IMG/VR virus record: IMGVR_UViG_3300049734_000023
Location: 1-35,431 of that record
Strand: one strand, 5' to 3'
DNA length: 35,431 nt
DNA from: a virus
Shown: one piece after another, positions 24,237 through 30,992 of the stretch
Layout: each line of letters begins with the position of its first letter
Position numbering within the stretch: the first letter of the stretch is position 1
Position numbers and translations under genes: made by a program
Notes under the pieces: generated by a model
What the model was told of the DNA's origin: nothing
Database searches by the model: none
The model's input: only the letters and a program-made list of their open reading frames with translations

Positions 24237-26338
24237 TTCGGCTGCCTCGCTCCCGCTGCGGTTGCAGTAGCATTTCTCTCTGCGTTCTGGGCCGCCACGT
24301 TATCTCGGCGCATTTTATCCCAAAACATCATGTTGTCTTGTTGGCCCTTCATCTCTGTAGCCCTGAGGGACGCCGCTAGTTGTTGGTTACCTTGCTGTAT
24401 CTTCTGATTTGATTGCTGTTGAGCCATGCGAAGTTTAATATCACCCTCTCTCTGCATCTGTACAAGCTTGAGATTGCCCTCACGAGCTTGAAGAGCCAAC
24501 TTCTGCTGCCCCTCTTGAGCTTTCTGCTTTCCTTCTTGTTCCATAAGCTTGAGTTCACCTTGAACCCGCTGCTCTTCTGGGGAAGGTTTCGGTGGTTGCG
24601 GATGCATGAGATTCTGCTGTACCTGCGCGAACGTCTTATCCAACTCACCCTCGAATTTCTTGCCAACTTTGAACCCAGCAAGCGAGAATTGAAGCAATCT
24701 CATCACAAACGGGCCCATCGTCGGGTCTTCACGAATCAGTGGAAGCATCTCCTTCAAATAATTCGTGATTGTTACCATGTACTCCATCCGATCCTGCTTC
24801 TCGGCTTGGAAATCGATGTCGGAAAGTGTATCTGACTCTACGCGCGCGCGTAGCGTAAATTCTGGGTTCTTGAGGAGTTGCATGGCTGCAATAACCAGCT
24901 GCTGATCCTCATTCATAAATTGTACTTGCGCGAGCTTGGCTATCTCCTCGGGAGCAACGTGCTTCCGCATCAATTGTCCTTGTATGTCGAATACCGTTGA
25001 GCAGTATTCGACCACCGCCTTTTGGCGATCCTGTATTCGCATGGATGCATACTGCGCCTTAATCTTCTGTGCTCCCAGCGTTTCCGATGCCTTTGAGGCC
25101 CCACGGATGATATCCGCCATCCCTGTAACCTCATAAATTTGACTCTTAACATCTTCTCGGTTTTTGAGAAGTTGATCAAGGACCGCAACGATCTGGTCCA
25201 ATGGGAGCCAATCAACCACTCCCTTAAAGCCACCCTTCTCGGCAAAAGCAGCCCATTGGTCAACTGGGATGAGTGTATTCTCCGCAGCATTGTTTGTAAG
25301 CTGTTGAATCTGCGGGGAGGCTTTATCATACGCGCCCGCGACACGACAGGCGCGTACCAACAACGAAATACGTGTATTGATTTCGTTGAGTTCTCTGTAT
25401 TGATCGGAGGCGTAGTGATAGTCAGGAATCGGAATGTATTCCCCATTGCTAACAGTAGCAGTGAGGAATTTGGGACAAGGATAGAACCCTTCCAATCCAA
25501 GAAAGTCGTCCTTCGTATCCAGGATTTTGTCGTGATGCTTGCTAAACCAAAGTACTTGTTTCGCTTCCTTGTCCCAAATCTCATAAATGGTCGCTTGTTG
25601 AAAAACAGTGGATTGAGTTTGTACTTGGAAGTCGGTTTTCTTTGGAGAATAGTCAAGAGGAATTTTGCCAGCAGTTTTCTTGCCAAATCGCTTGATCAAC
25701 TTGTCCTTAGTCATGTATACCTTGCGGGCGATCCATGAGATTTCGTCCCATGTACGAGCGGGAGACCACAACAAGTCCTCCCAGTACACGTATTCGTCGC
25801 AAATGTATTCCTTGACTACCTCGTCGTACTCGACTGGCGCACCGTCTTGTTCGTAGGTGTTTTCCTCCACCTTATGTTCGATATCGCAGCCATAAGTATG
25901 CCACGAAGCCCCTACGCCAGGCACGAGTTGGTCTTGAACTGCCTGACGGAAAATATTGAATGTCTTAAAGTCACGATTATTGTGACAAGACAGTGCACGC
26001 TCCAAGATGAGGCACGCTACACGCGCCACGTCATCTTGCATGTCTTTGAATTCTCTGTTAACAGACGGGTGCGGAGTTTGATTAATCAACGCAGTCGTCA
26101 TTATGTTAATGTTGGCTGCGAAGAGGTTGAACCGTCTCTCCATTGACGGGTCGATGCCACTTGCTTCGTACCTTTCGGCACGAAATTCCTTTACAATCTT
26201 ACGTGCGCGCTTCCTCCAGCGCTCCAAATCCTTCTCTTTCTCAGCATTGGTGATTTCAGACTGCCAACGCTGATAAATTCCACCAGGTTCGGCCTGGAGT
26301 TCCTTCAAACTCTCAATTCTTTGAGAATCAGCCATCAT
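24233..26338 (-). CDS. Portal protein
   Basis: A 701-aa protein, within the size range of P22-type portals. The N-terminus has charged helices (DLERWRKRARKIVKEFRAER), then RRFNLFAANINIMTTALINQ and RQAVQDQLVPGVGASWHTYG. The stem/wing region has YEIWDKEAKQVLWFSKH and CPKFLTATVSNGEYIPIPDY. The later part YRELNEINTRISLLVRACRV plus VTGMADIIRGASKASETLGA is very typical of this portal group, followed by a long Gln/Lys-rich coiled coil (about 580-690) forming the barrel-type C-terminus. It forms the dodecameric DNA channel. Its start overlaps the terminase stop (ATGA). Confidence 0.9.
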   Translation of the reverse strand: MMADSQRIESLKELQAEPGGIYQRWQSEITNAEKEKDLERWRKRARKIVKEFRAERYEASGIDPSMERRFNLFAANINIMTTALINQTPHPSVNREFKDMQDDVARVACLILERALSCHNNRDFKTFNIFRQAVQDQLVPGVGASWHTYGCDIEHKVEENTYEQDGAPVEYDEVVKEYICDEYVYWEDLLWSPARTWDEISWIARKVYMTKDKLIKRFGKKTAGKIPLDYSPKKTDFQVQTQSTVFQQATIYEIWDKEAKQVLWFSKHHDKILDTKDDFLGLEGFYPCPKFLTATVSNGEYIPIPDYHYASDQYRELNEINTRISLLVRACRVAGAYDKASPQIQQLTNNAAENTLIPVDQWAAFAEKGGFKGVVDWLPLDQIVAVLDQLLKNREDVKSQIYEVTGMADIIRGASKASETLGAQKIKAQYASMRIQDRQKAVVEYCSTVFDIQGQLMRKHVAPEEIAKLAQVQFMNEDQQLVIAAMQLLKNPEFTLRARVESDTLSDIDFQAEKQDRMEYMVTITNYLKEMLPLIREDPTMGPFVMRLLQFSLAGFKVGKKFEGELDKTFAQVQQNLMHPQPPKPSPEEQRVQGELKLMEQEGKQKAQEGQQKLALQAREGNLKLVQMQREGDIKLRMAQQQSNQKIQQGNQQLAASLRATEMKGQQDNMMFWDKMRRDNVAAQNAERNATATAAGARQPK

Positions 26339-27663
26339 TGCTCCCTATTCAGACCAGGATTTGTCCGCCAGTCGTTGAATAGGTCTTCAAGATTGAATGC
26401 GTAGGACGGTCCAGCCCTAGCATCCTCTCCTGGAAGAATGATTCTTGAACGAGCAGTTTCAGGAAGATTACCAAATACCACGCCGAGATACCTATGAGCA
26501 TCCGCGATGTGTGAAGACCAATCATGTACCGGCTTATCACGATAGCAACCAAGCTTATCGTCCCATTCTCGCCTGTACGACTTCATTGCTTCAACACCGC
26601 CAGAGCACAGAGGCAAATTCCAGTAGCAATAAGGCAACAACTTGCGCGTAGCAGCTACGCCATCACGAATTTTGTGGTCGGGAATCAAACGGGGGCGATA
26701 ACCACGCTTAATTGTTTGCTCTACAATTGAACGCCCAGTCTGGAGATTCTTGGCTTTCGCATCGTGCGGCAGATACACGTCACGAACATCGCGATTTTCC
26801 ATCTCATCCAAATAGTCATCCCATTCTTTTTCGTTGTTACTATAGACCTCATGGATGAGGACTTGAGATCTGTGCTTTTGGAAGAACAACAAAACCGTAT
26901 CGTCTGTGTATCCAAGGTCGCAGATTACATCAAGAGGAAGGTTGGGGTCAAGGGCAAACTCTTTAATACGACCCTCATTCTCAGCCTTCTCCATATCAAC
27001 GCCGTAGATGGCGCCCTTAAGACTGGCCGTAAACGAGCATTCATATTCTTGCTCATAGTCACTCGCATCCATCTTTGAGCGAATGAGCTCTAGTTCTTCC
27101 TTTGGTAAGATTCCCGACTCGGATGCCTTGAGTACAAGACTGAACTGTAAAGGGTCAGCTTGCGCCTTGCGTAAGGAGTCATAGAAGTGATTTTTACCTC
27201 GTGGCGTACCCCCGTTGACAAGCCATCCTTGTCTATCGCTGAGGCAGGGGAGAATAACTTGTGAAATAGCAGAAGGCCTGATTTGAGCCATTTCATCAAT
27301 GACAGCTCCATCTAAGTACATACCACGGAGAGAGTCTGCCTTTTCCGCACCCAACAGATAAATCTTGGCTGCGTTCTTGAGAGTGACGCGAAGTTCTGAT
27401 TCGTGCGGAGGTGCCGCGAGCAATGGGGCGGCGAATTGCTTCAAATACTCCCATGCCACACGTTTCGCTTGTTGATAATCTGGGGCAATGTACGCAAGTT
27501 GCGGTCGATGCAGCGTACATTCTAGCGCACCGATTATCAAATCATTTACGAATGCTACTGTCTTCCCAGCGCGTCGGTGGCAAACGACAGTAGCAAATCT
27601 GGCCTTCCTGTTATGGAAGGGGATGAAAGCCTTTCTCGGCTGATATGAGAGCTCAGCTTTCAC
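26335..27663 (-). CDS. Large terminase subunit (packaging ATPase/nuclease)
   Basis: A 442-aa terminase. Walker A is CHRRAGKT (28-35); Walker B is AVIDEM (120-125); the coupling motif is NGGTPRG (150-156). The nuclease domain has Asp249 in CDLGYTDDT, Asp301 in LPHDAKAKN and Asp388 in HIADAHRYL, the expected three-acid metal site. It cuts concatemeric DNA and drives it through the portal. GTG at 27663 overlaps the stop of the metallopeptidase-like gene as GTGA. All catalytic residues appear intact. Confidence 0.95.
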   Translation of the reverse strand: MKAELSYQPRKAFIPFHNRKARFATVVCHRRAGKTVAFVNDLIIGALECTLHRPQLAYIAPDYQQAKRVAWEYLKQFAAPLLAAPPHESELRVTLKNAAKIYLLGAEKADSLRGMYLDGAVIDEMAQIRPSAISQVILPCLSDRQGWLVNGGTPRGKNHFYDSLRKAQADPLQFSLVLKASESGILPKEELELIRSKMDASDYEQEYECSFTASLKGAIYGVDMEKAENEGRIKEFALDPNLPLDVICDLGYTDDTVLLFFQKHRSQVLIHEVYSNNEKEWDDYLDEMENRDVRDVYLPHDAKAKNLQTGRSIVEQTIKRGYRPRLIPDHKIRDGVAATRKLLPYCYWNLPLCSGGVEAMKSYRREWDDKLGCYRDKPVHDWSSHIADAHRYLGVVFGNLPETARSRIILPGEDARAGPSYAFNLEDLFNDWRTNPGLNREQ

Positions 27664-28658
27664 TTCAGTTCAGGAAGAATGCCTAGATCGTCACCGTAAA
27701 TCTGTTCCCTGCGGAGCAACTTAGCTAATGGTCTGTCGTATGATTCGGTGGGGTGGATATTTCTGTTATACGCGGGCGAATTCAGTAATCTCCGCTCGAC
27801 CATCCTGGCCTCGGCCTCACCCATAGTTTTTGCGTACAAGTCCTCGCCAATCAAGGTGTCCTTGAACGATTGCGGCTCATTCTTGGAGACTCGCAGGTCA
27901 GAAATCAGCCGCTTAATGAACTCAGGATTCGCACCTGGTTGGAATCCTTCCCGTTGTTGAACTGCATGTTGTATCTCGTGGAGAAGTGATGATCTGAACT
28001 CGTCAAAGTTTGCTCCAGTCACTTCGATGGACTCAGGAAGGTCTACGTCACCCTTCTTAAATGGGGCAAGGTATCCTCCGCCCATCTTCTCGTTGGGGCC
28101 AAATGCACCGGTAACTTGAAGTTTTGCTAGATCAGGATATTGTCTGAAGAGTTCTGGATGCTCGAGAATGTCCTCGAGATTGGCGTCGAAATACTTTTCA
28201 GATTTAGGATCGAACTTGAGCTTTGAAGCTGCGTCGTCAATCTCAAATTTGCGGAGACCTTCTGGACCTATATATGCTCTCTTCTTGGTCCAATCTTCGA
28301 TGGTATTCTCAAGAGGTATTACAGCGTCGCGAACAGCTTGCGGTGGATCGACAGCCTTCGCCCCACCCATGATCTTCCGCAGTGGTCCGGCCAACTTCCC
28401 AAAGGGCAGTAGGGAAGCGGCTGCCAACCCGCCGGCTACTGGGTCTTGAGCCCTACGCGCGCGTTCCATATCTCGGAGGGCCATGACCTGGCCGAGTATC
28501 GGCACGGAGCCTAGAGCCATATCCCCTGCGGTTTGGGGCGAAATGAAGTCCTGCTCAGGCTGAGGGTCGAGTGAGAATTGGCTCTTAAGCCAATTGCCGA
28601 AGCCTTGCCCTCCGCCACCTTGCGTGCGGAGGGCTTGGACTAACCGGTCCGCGTCCAC
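27660..28658 (-). CDS. HExxH metallopeptidase of polyvalent-protein type (LPD23-like)
   Basis: A 332-aa protein. The catalytic core at about 218-290 contains FRSSLLHEIQHAVQQREGF with zinc-binding HEIQH (227-231) and a downstream GEAEARMVERR (280-290) that can supply a third Glu ligand, the pattern of large polyvalent protein-associated domain 23. The N-terminal 100 residues have a Gly/Ala-rich hydrophobic stretch (VAGGLAAASLLPFGKLAGP) that could act in membrane passage. Polyvalent proteins are carried in with phage or plasmid DNA, so a virion-delivered peptidase is plausible. The GTG start follows the previous stop by one base, without a clear ribosome site. Domain name from memory of the motif. 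Confidence 0.75.
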   Translation of the reverse strand: MDADRLVQALRTQGGGGQGFGNWLKSQFSLDPQPEQDFISPQTAGDMALGSVPILGQVMALRDMERARRAQDPVAGGLAAASLLPFGKLAGPLRKIMGGAKAVDPPQAVRDAVIPLENTIEDWTKKRAYIGPEGLRKFEIDDAASKLKFDPKSEKYFDANLEDILEHPELFRQYPDLAKLQVTGAFGPNEKMGGGYLAPFKKGDVDLPESIEVTGANFDEFRSSLLHEIQHAVQQREGFQPGANPEFIKRLISDLRVSKNEPQSFKDTLIGEDLYAKTMGEAEARMVERRLLNSPAYNRNIHPTESYDRPLAKLLRREQIYGDDLGILPELK

Positions 28659-28659
28659 G

Positions 28660-28854
28660 TTAGATTACTATTTTGGGTACGGGCACGCCACCAGTCATCA
28701 TACCCAAGAAAATGAGTAGCATGATGAGACCGGTGATGATACGGACGAGTTTGTTAGCTTTTGGTTCGAGGCCCATCCAATCTACGATGAGTGTTACCAC
28801 GTAGAATATGACAAGCATGAAAACCAGGACGATGAGCAGTGACCATAGGCTCAT
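28660..28854 (-). CDS. Two-TM small membrane protein, holin candidate
   Basis: A 64-aa protein with two hydrophobic helices (WSLLIVLVFMLVIFYVVTLI at 4-23 and VRIITGLIMLLIFLGMMTG at 37-55) separated by a short charged loop, LEPKANKLV. It resembles small inner-membrane proteins often listed as Thivi_2564 family. Two TMs and size also suit a class II holin. Its ATG overlaps the preceding stop. Location near terminase genes rather than a lysis block is unusual but seen in phages. Function inferred. Confidence 0.7.
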   Translation of the reverse strand: MSLWSLLIVLVFMLVIFYVVTLIVDWMGLEPKANKLVRIITGLIMLLIFLGMMTGGVPVPKIVI

Positions 28855-28973
28855 GATTTTCTCCGCAGTGCAGACACCAGATGCTTCCGCTTATCCGCAG
28901 CATGGAACTCCTTGGCGACAGAGACTGAGGGGCCACCGCCTGGTTTCTTCCAACCATGCGCTACTGCGGCCAT
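28851..28973 (-). CDS. Tiny basic protein (40 aa)
   Basis: A 40-aa frame, MAAVAHGWKKPGGGPSVSVA then KEFHAADKRKHLVSALRRKS. AGGAAAG precedes the ATG at good distance and the TGA overlaps the next ATG, so it is a credible coupled gene. The Gly/Pro loop and basic tail are typical of small phage proteins with an unknown, possibly nucleic-acid-binding role. Confidence 0.65.
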   Translation of the reverse strand: MAAVAHGWKKPGGGPSVSVAKEFHAADKRKHLVSALRRKS

Positions 28974-29047
28974 CAGTCTTTCCTGTGCCAAGGACTTTGA
29001 AGGCATCACTTCCCTCGGAAGTTGAAGACTTCAAGACGTCAGAAAGG

Positions 29048-29443
29048 TCAGTCTTCTTGACCTTCCGGAATGACGTCAATCGTTGCTGGGGCCGAGCGAC
29101 CTGATGTATCCCGTGCATTGAGCCAGCTGAGCTCTATCTTCAGAGCCCCGCCATCCGCTCCGGTCACTTGTGCAGGGATCAGCTTGGAGTAAATCTGATA
29201 AAACTTATCTGGATTCTGATGGGCCCAGGTAGCCAGCCGTGGTATCCCACCAATTAACTCAAAAGCATGTTGAAATTGCTGCCTCACGTTCCGGGTCCGT
29301 GTGAACGCAGGTAGTTGCCCACAGGACGCCAGATTGTTGAGGTAATTCTCCACCTCCGCCATTGTAATCGTCGGTGGATTGTCCTCTGAAGCCTTGGCTT
29401 CAGGGAACACTTGCTTCAGTACTGATGTGTTCTGCTCGCTCAC
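29048..29443 (-). CDS. Candidate small terminase subunit
   Basis: A 131-aa protein. Its centre, NVRQQFQHAFELIGGIPRLA then TWAHQNPDKFYQIYSKLIP (about 50-88), is a helical block resembling small-terminase or DNA-recognition proteins of podoviruses, in which a GG-x-LA-x-WA motif precedes a NP-x-xFY-x-xY-x-KLIP helix. The C-terminus is acidic and beta-rich (GALKIELSWLNARDTSG). GTG at 29443 shares GTGA with the previous stop. It lies two or three genes before the large terminase. Assignment is tentative; a DNA-binding regulator is possible. Confidence 0.6.
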   Translation of the reverse strand: MSEQNTSVLKQVFPEAKASEDNPPTITMAEVENYLNNLASCGQLPAFTRTRNVRQQFQHAFELIGGIPRLATWAHQNPDKFYQIYSKLIPAQVTGADGGALKIELSWLNARDTSGRSAPATIDVIPEGQED

Positions 29444-29580
29444 TTGCCCTTCTGTTTGGTTCGTAGAGCTTGCGCCAAGAACTTCTTTGAATGGCTACGT
29501 GCTTCGAGGGCAGGAGTCTCAGACTTCTCGGCTGGTCCTGTGGGGCGAGAACTGGCCGGAGGCTGAGGATTAGACTTCAT
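29440..29580 (-). CDS. Tiny basic protein, first gene of the late block (46 aa)
   Basis: A 46-aa frame, MKSNPQPPASSRPTGPAEKS then ETPALEARSHSKKFLAQALR and TKQKGK. A strong CAGGAGG site sits 6-7 bases before the ATG. Its TGA overlaps the next GTG as GTGA. Pro/Ser-rich then basic helix; no family recognised. It is the first gene after the promoter at 29618-29646. Confidence 0.7.
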   Translation of the reverse strand: MKSNPQPPASSRPTGPAEKSETPALEARSHSKKFLAQALRTKQKGK

Positions 29581-29617
29581 GGGCGTCCTCCTGAGGAATT
29601 TGATTCTATATGATTAT

Positions 29618-29646
29618 ATTATACGCTCGGAGCCCTTGGAAGTCTA
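29618..29646 (-). promoter_or_regulatory. Leftward promoter for the late block
   Basis: On the minus strand, TAGACT (29641-29646) and TATAAT (29618-29623) are spaced by 17 bp. The surrounding CGAGCGTATAATAT matches the promoter at 23846-23874. It lies about 38 nt before the first late gene, a normal leader. Divergent from the candidate rightward promoter at 29699-29726. Confidence 0.65.
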
Positions 29647-29698
29647 GAGTTATTTTCTGATTATGCTGAGCCGAAGGCTGAATAATAGGCACGATAAG

Positions 29699-29726
29699 TT
29701 GAAAATTTAGTACAGTATACTATACA
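29699..29726 (+). promoter_or_regulatory. Candidate rightward promoter for the isolated 168-aa gene
   Basis: TTGAAA (29699-29704) and TATACA (29721-29726) are spaced by 16 bp in AT-rich sequence, good matches to sigma-70 boxes. The transcript would carry a leader of about 260 nt with the two structures described next before the gene starts. Confidence 0.5.
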
Positions 29727-29795
29727 TGTAGCATTTCTATTAGTCATACAGCATTTCGTACAATAAGCTGGAGGGCCTCAGGCAAGCTGCCACGG

Positions 29796-29816
29796 GGGGT
29801 GCCCCGCCGGGGTGCC
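29796..29816 (+). other. GC-rich hairpin and GGGGTGCC direct repeat
   Basis: Two GGGGTGCC copies 13 bp apart (29796-29803, 29809-29816). In RNA, GGTGCCCC pairs with GGGGTGCC across a GCC loop with two G-U pairs. No T run follows, so it is not a simple terminator. It stands out from the AT-rich sequence around it. Confidence 0.5.
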
Positions 29817-29821
29817 GGGCC

Positions 29822-29894
29822 ACCGTTCGTCGGCTGGGATCTGTAACCCATTGATTTTAAAGGAAATTTTATTTCGTGCGAGCCGACGAACGGT
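29822..29894 (+). repeat. 14-bp perfect inverted repeat around an AT-rich core
   Basis: ACCGTTCGTCGGCT (29822-29835) and AGCCGACGAACGGT (29881-29894) are perfect complements separated by 45 nt, of which the last part (TTGATTTTAAAGGAAATTTT) is AT rich. Placed in the leader of the 168-aa gene. It could be an RNA stem, a protein-binding operator or part of an origin. Confidence 0.75.
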
Positions 29895-29992
29895 ACTTTA
29901 CTCTTACGGTGAAAGGAGTAGAATAGTAATCGTTGTGAGGGCGTTAACCGGTGCCCTACCCTTACCGGTGGACTAATCGAAAGGAAGTAGAA

Positions 29993-30499
29993 ATGGCTAA
30001 GAAGTCGAAGATTGCCCCTGCCTCGGAAGCCCCTGTCGCTGACGCGCCTGCGGCTGCCCCTGCCGAAGTCCCGGCGGAAGTGTCCGCGAAGTCGAAGCGG
30101 GCGTCCCTGACCCTGAAGTCCGTGAAGTCCGGTGCCTCGTTTACGTTTAACGTGCGCCCGGAGTCGCGGATGAAGGGTGGCGCCGAAGGCCCGACGCTGA
30201 CGATTAACGATGCCGAAGTGAAGACTAAGGTGTCGTCGAACGAACGCGTGGCGGCCGAAGGCCGTGCTCTGTGGCGGTTCTGGATCGCCCTCCCGAGCGG
30301 CGAGTTTGGGTACGTGATTACCGTGCCCGGCGAGTCGGTCGAGATGTTCGTGGAGGCGAACGGGGATGCGTTTACGACCGAATCGGGGCGTGCCTCCCGG
30401 CCTGACCCGAAGCGCGAGCTGGCGAAGCCGATCGTGCGGAAGCCGAAGGAAGTTGCGGCCGAAGCCCCGGCGGAAGGTGAGGTGGCGACTGCGAAGTAA
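29993..30499 (+). CDS. Isolated, GC-biased Ala/Lys-rich protein
   Basis: A 168-aa protein I do not recognise. The start at 29993 follows AAGGAAG; an upstream in-frame ATG at 29951 lacks such a site. The first 45 residues are Ala/Pro/Lys low complexity (APVADAPAAAPAEVPAEVSA). A folded beta-rich centre follows (ASLTLKSVKSGASFTFNVRP, LWRFWIALPSGEFGYVITVP). The tail is again charged and Ala-rich. Third codon positions are almost all G or C, unlike its neighbours. It stands alone between a structured leader and two strong terminators, which suggests a single-gene, abundantly expressed unit. A nucleoid-like, ssDNA-binding or anti-host protein is possible; unproven. Confidence 0.8.
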   Translation: MAKKSKIAPASEAPVADAPAAAPAEVPAEVSAKSKRASLTLKSVKSGASFTFNVRPESRMKGGAEGPTLTINDAEVKTKVSSNERVAAEGRALWRFWIALPSGEFGYVITVPGESVEMFVEANGDAFTTESGRASRPDPKRELAKPIVRKPKEVAAEAPAEGEVATAK

Positions 30500-30504
30500 G
30501 GATG

Positions 30505-30528
30505 ACCGGGCCGAAAGGCCCGGTTTTT
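30505..30528 (+). terminator. Rho-independent terminator, first of tandem pair
   Basis: An 8-bp stem ACCGGGCC / GGCCCGGT with a GAAA tetraloop, followed by TTTTT. It starts six bases after the stop of the 168-aa gene. Classic strong intrinsic terminator. Confidence 0.95.
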
Positions 30529-30529
30529 C

Positions 30530-30565
30530 AAGCCCAGCGCTGAAAGGCGCTGGGCTTTATTTTTA
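30530..30565 (+). terminator. Rho-independent terminator, second of tandem pair
   Basis: An 11-bp stem AAGCCCAGCGC (30530-30540) / GCGCTGGGCTT (30547-30557) with a TGAAAG loop, followed by TATTTTTA. It lies right after the first terminator, so read-through from the 168-aa gene should be very low. Confidence 0.92.
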
Positions 30566-30643
30566 CTTGCGGATGACTTAAACTCAATCTGGGGTCAATG
30601 GGGCCGGACTCAATGCGCTCGACGCTCAATGCCCCTCGGAAGT

Positions 30644-30787
30644 GGGGTTCCGGTTCCGGGTTCGCCTATTCCTCCCCACTGCCGCTCTTTTCGCTCTATA
30701 ATCCATATTTTTCATGACCCACAGATGGTTCTAAACTACCCGCCTACCCGATACTTTACACTAAACTAACCCGGAACCCGGAACCCC
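30644..30787. repeat. Long inverted iteron-like repeat, GGTTCCGG family
   Basis: GGGGTTCCGGTTCCGGGTT (30644-30662) is the reverse complement of AACCCGGAACCCGGAACCCC (30768-30787) except for one extra base. The unit CCGGAACC recurs further on at 30871-30882 (GAACCCGGAACC), so at least three clusters share it. Confidence 0.8.
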
Positions 30788-30831
30788 ACTATAAAACTCC
30801 TTAAAAATTAAAGACTTACATACGTACCAGC

Positions 30832-30859
30832 CGGTTCCGCTCCCACCGACGCGGAACCG
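30832..30859. repeat. 9-bp inverted repeat CGGTTCCGC / GCGGAACCG
   Basis: Perfect arms at 30832-30840 and 30851-30859 with a 10-nt loop. The core GGTTCC belongs to the same element family as the repeat at 30644-30787. Confidence 0.75.
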
Positions 30860-30937
30860 CATCTCGCTCCGAACCCGGAACCTTCTGCTAACGCCGTTTA
30901 GCCACTAAATTCTTCCCCGTTACACCTCCCGTAAGGG

Positions 30938-30965
30938 TATAATACTTATACCGGCACTCTGCCGG
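30938..30965 (+). promoter_or_regulatory. Rightward promoter with start-site hairpin
   Basis: AGGGTATAATAC holds the -10 (TATAAT, 30938-30943). No good -35 is visible at 16-18 bp, so an activator or an extended -10 may be needed. Eight bases on, CCGGC (30951-30955) pairs with GCCGG (30961-30965) over ACTCT, so the RNA would begin with a hairpin. Same layout as 33166-33200. Confidence 0.6.
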
Positions 30966-30992
30966 CGACGACTAATTCAAGGAGACAAGAGA

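Larger units (their letters stand above)
29624..29992. other. Divergent intergenic control region
   Basis: About 370 nt without a convincing gene. It holds the leftward late promoter, a rightward promoter candidate (29699-29726), a GC-rich hairpin with repeated GGGGTGCC, a 14-bp inverted repeat enclosing an AT-rich core, and the ribosome binding site of the 168-aa gene. The region divides the leftward late genes from the rightward early genes. Confidence 0.7.
30566..30930. other. Repeat-rich intergenic region, candidate origin
   Basis: About 365 nt with no credible ORF. It holds four CAAT-containing direct elements near 30586-30632 (CTCAATCTGG, GTCAATGGGG, CTCAATGCGC, CTCAATGCCC), then a family of GGTTCCGGGTT / AACCCGGAACC elements in both orientations, with an AT-rich patch between (TATAAAACTCCTTAAAAATT). 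No DnaA box was found. Iterons plus an AT-rich stretch suit a replication origin, but this is inference. Confidence 0.55.

Noticed and set aside
27660-28658. Endolysin assignment for the HExxH protein
   Set aside because: The motif context (LLHEIQHAVQ, GEAEAR) fits polyvalent-type peptidases and not peptidoglycan endopeptidases, and there is no cell-wall-binding domain.
29962-30531. 189-codon frame antisense to the isolated high-GC gene
   Set aside because: High GC at third positions removes stops on the opposite strand; it runs through both arms of a terminator and has no ribosome site.
30644-30882. CRISPR array from the GGTTCCGG repeats
   Set aside because: Repeat units are short, vary in length and orientation and have no uniform spacers; no cas genes are nearby.
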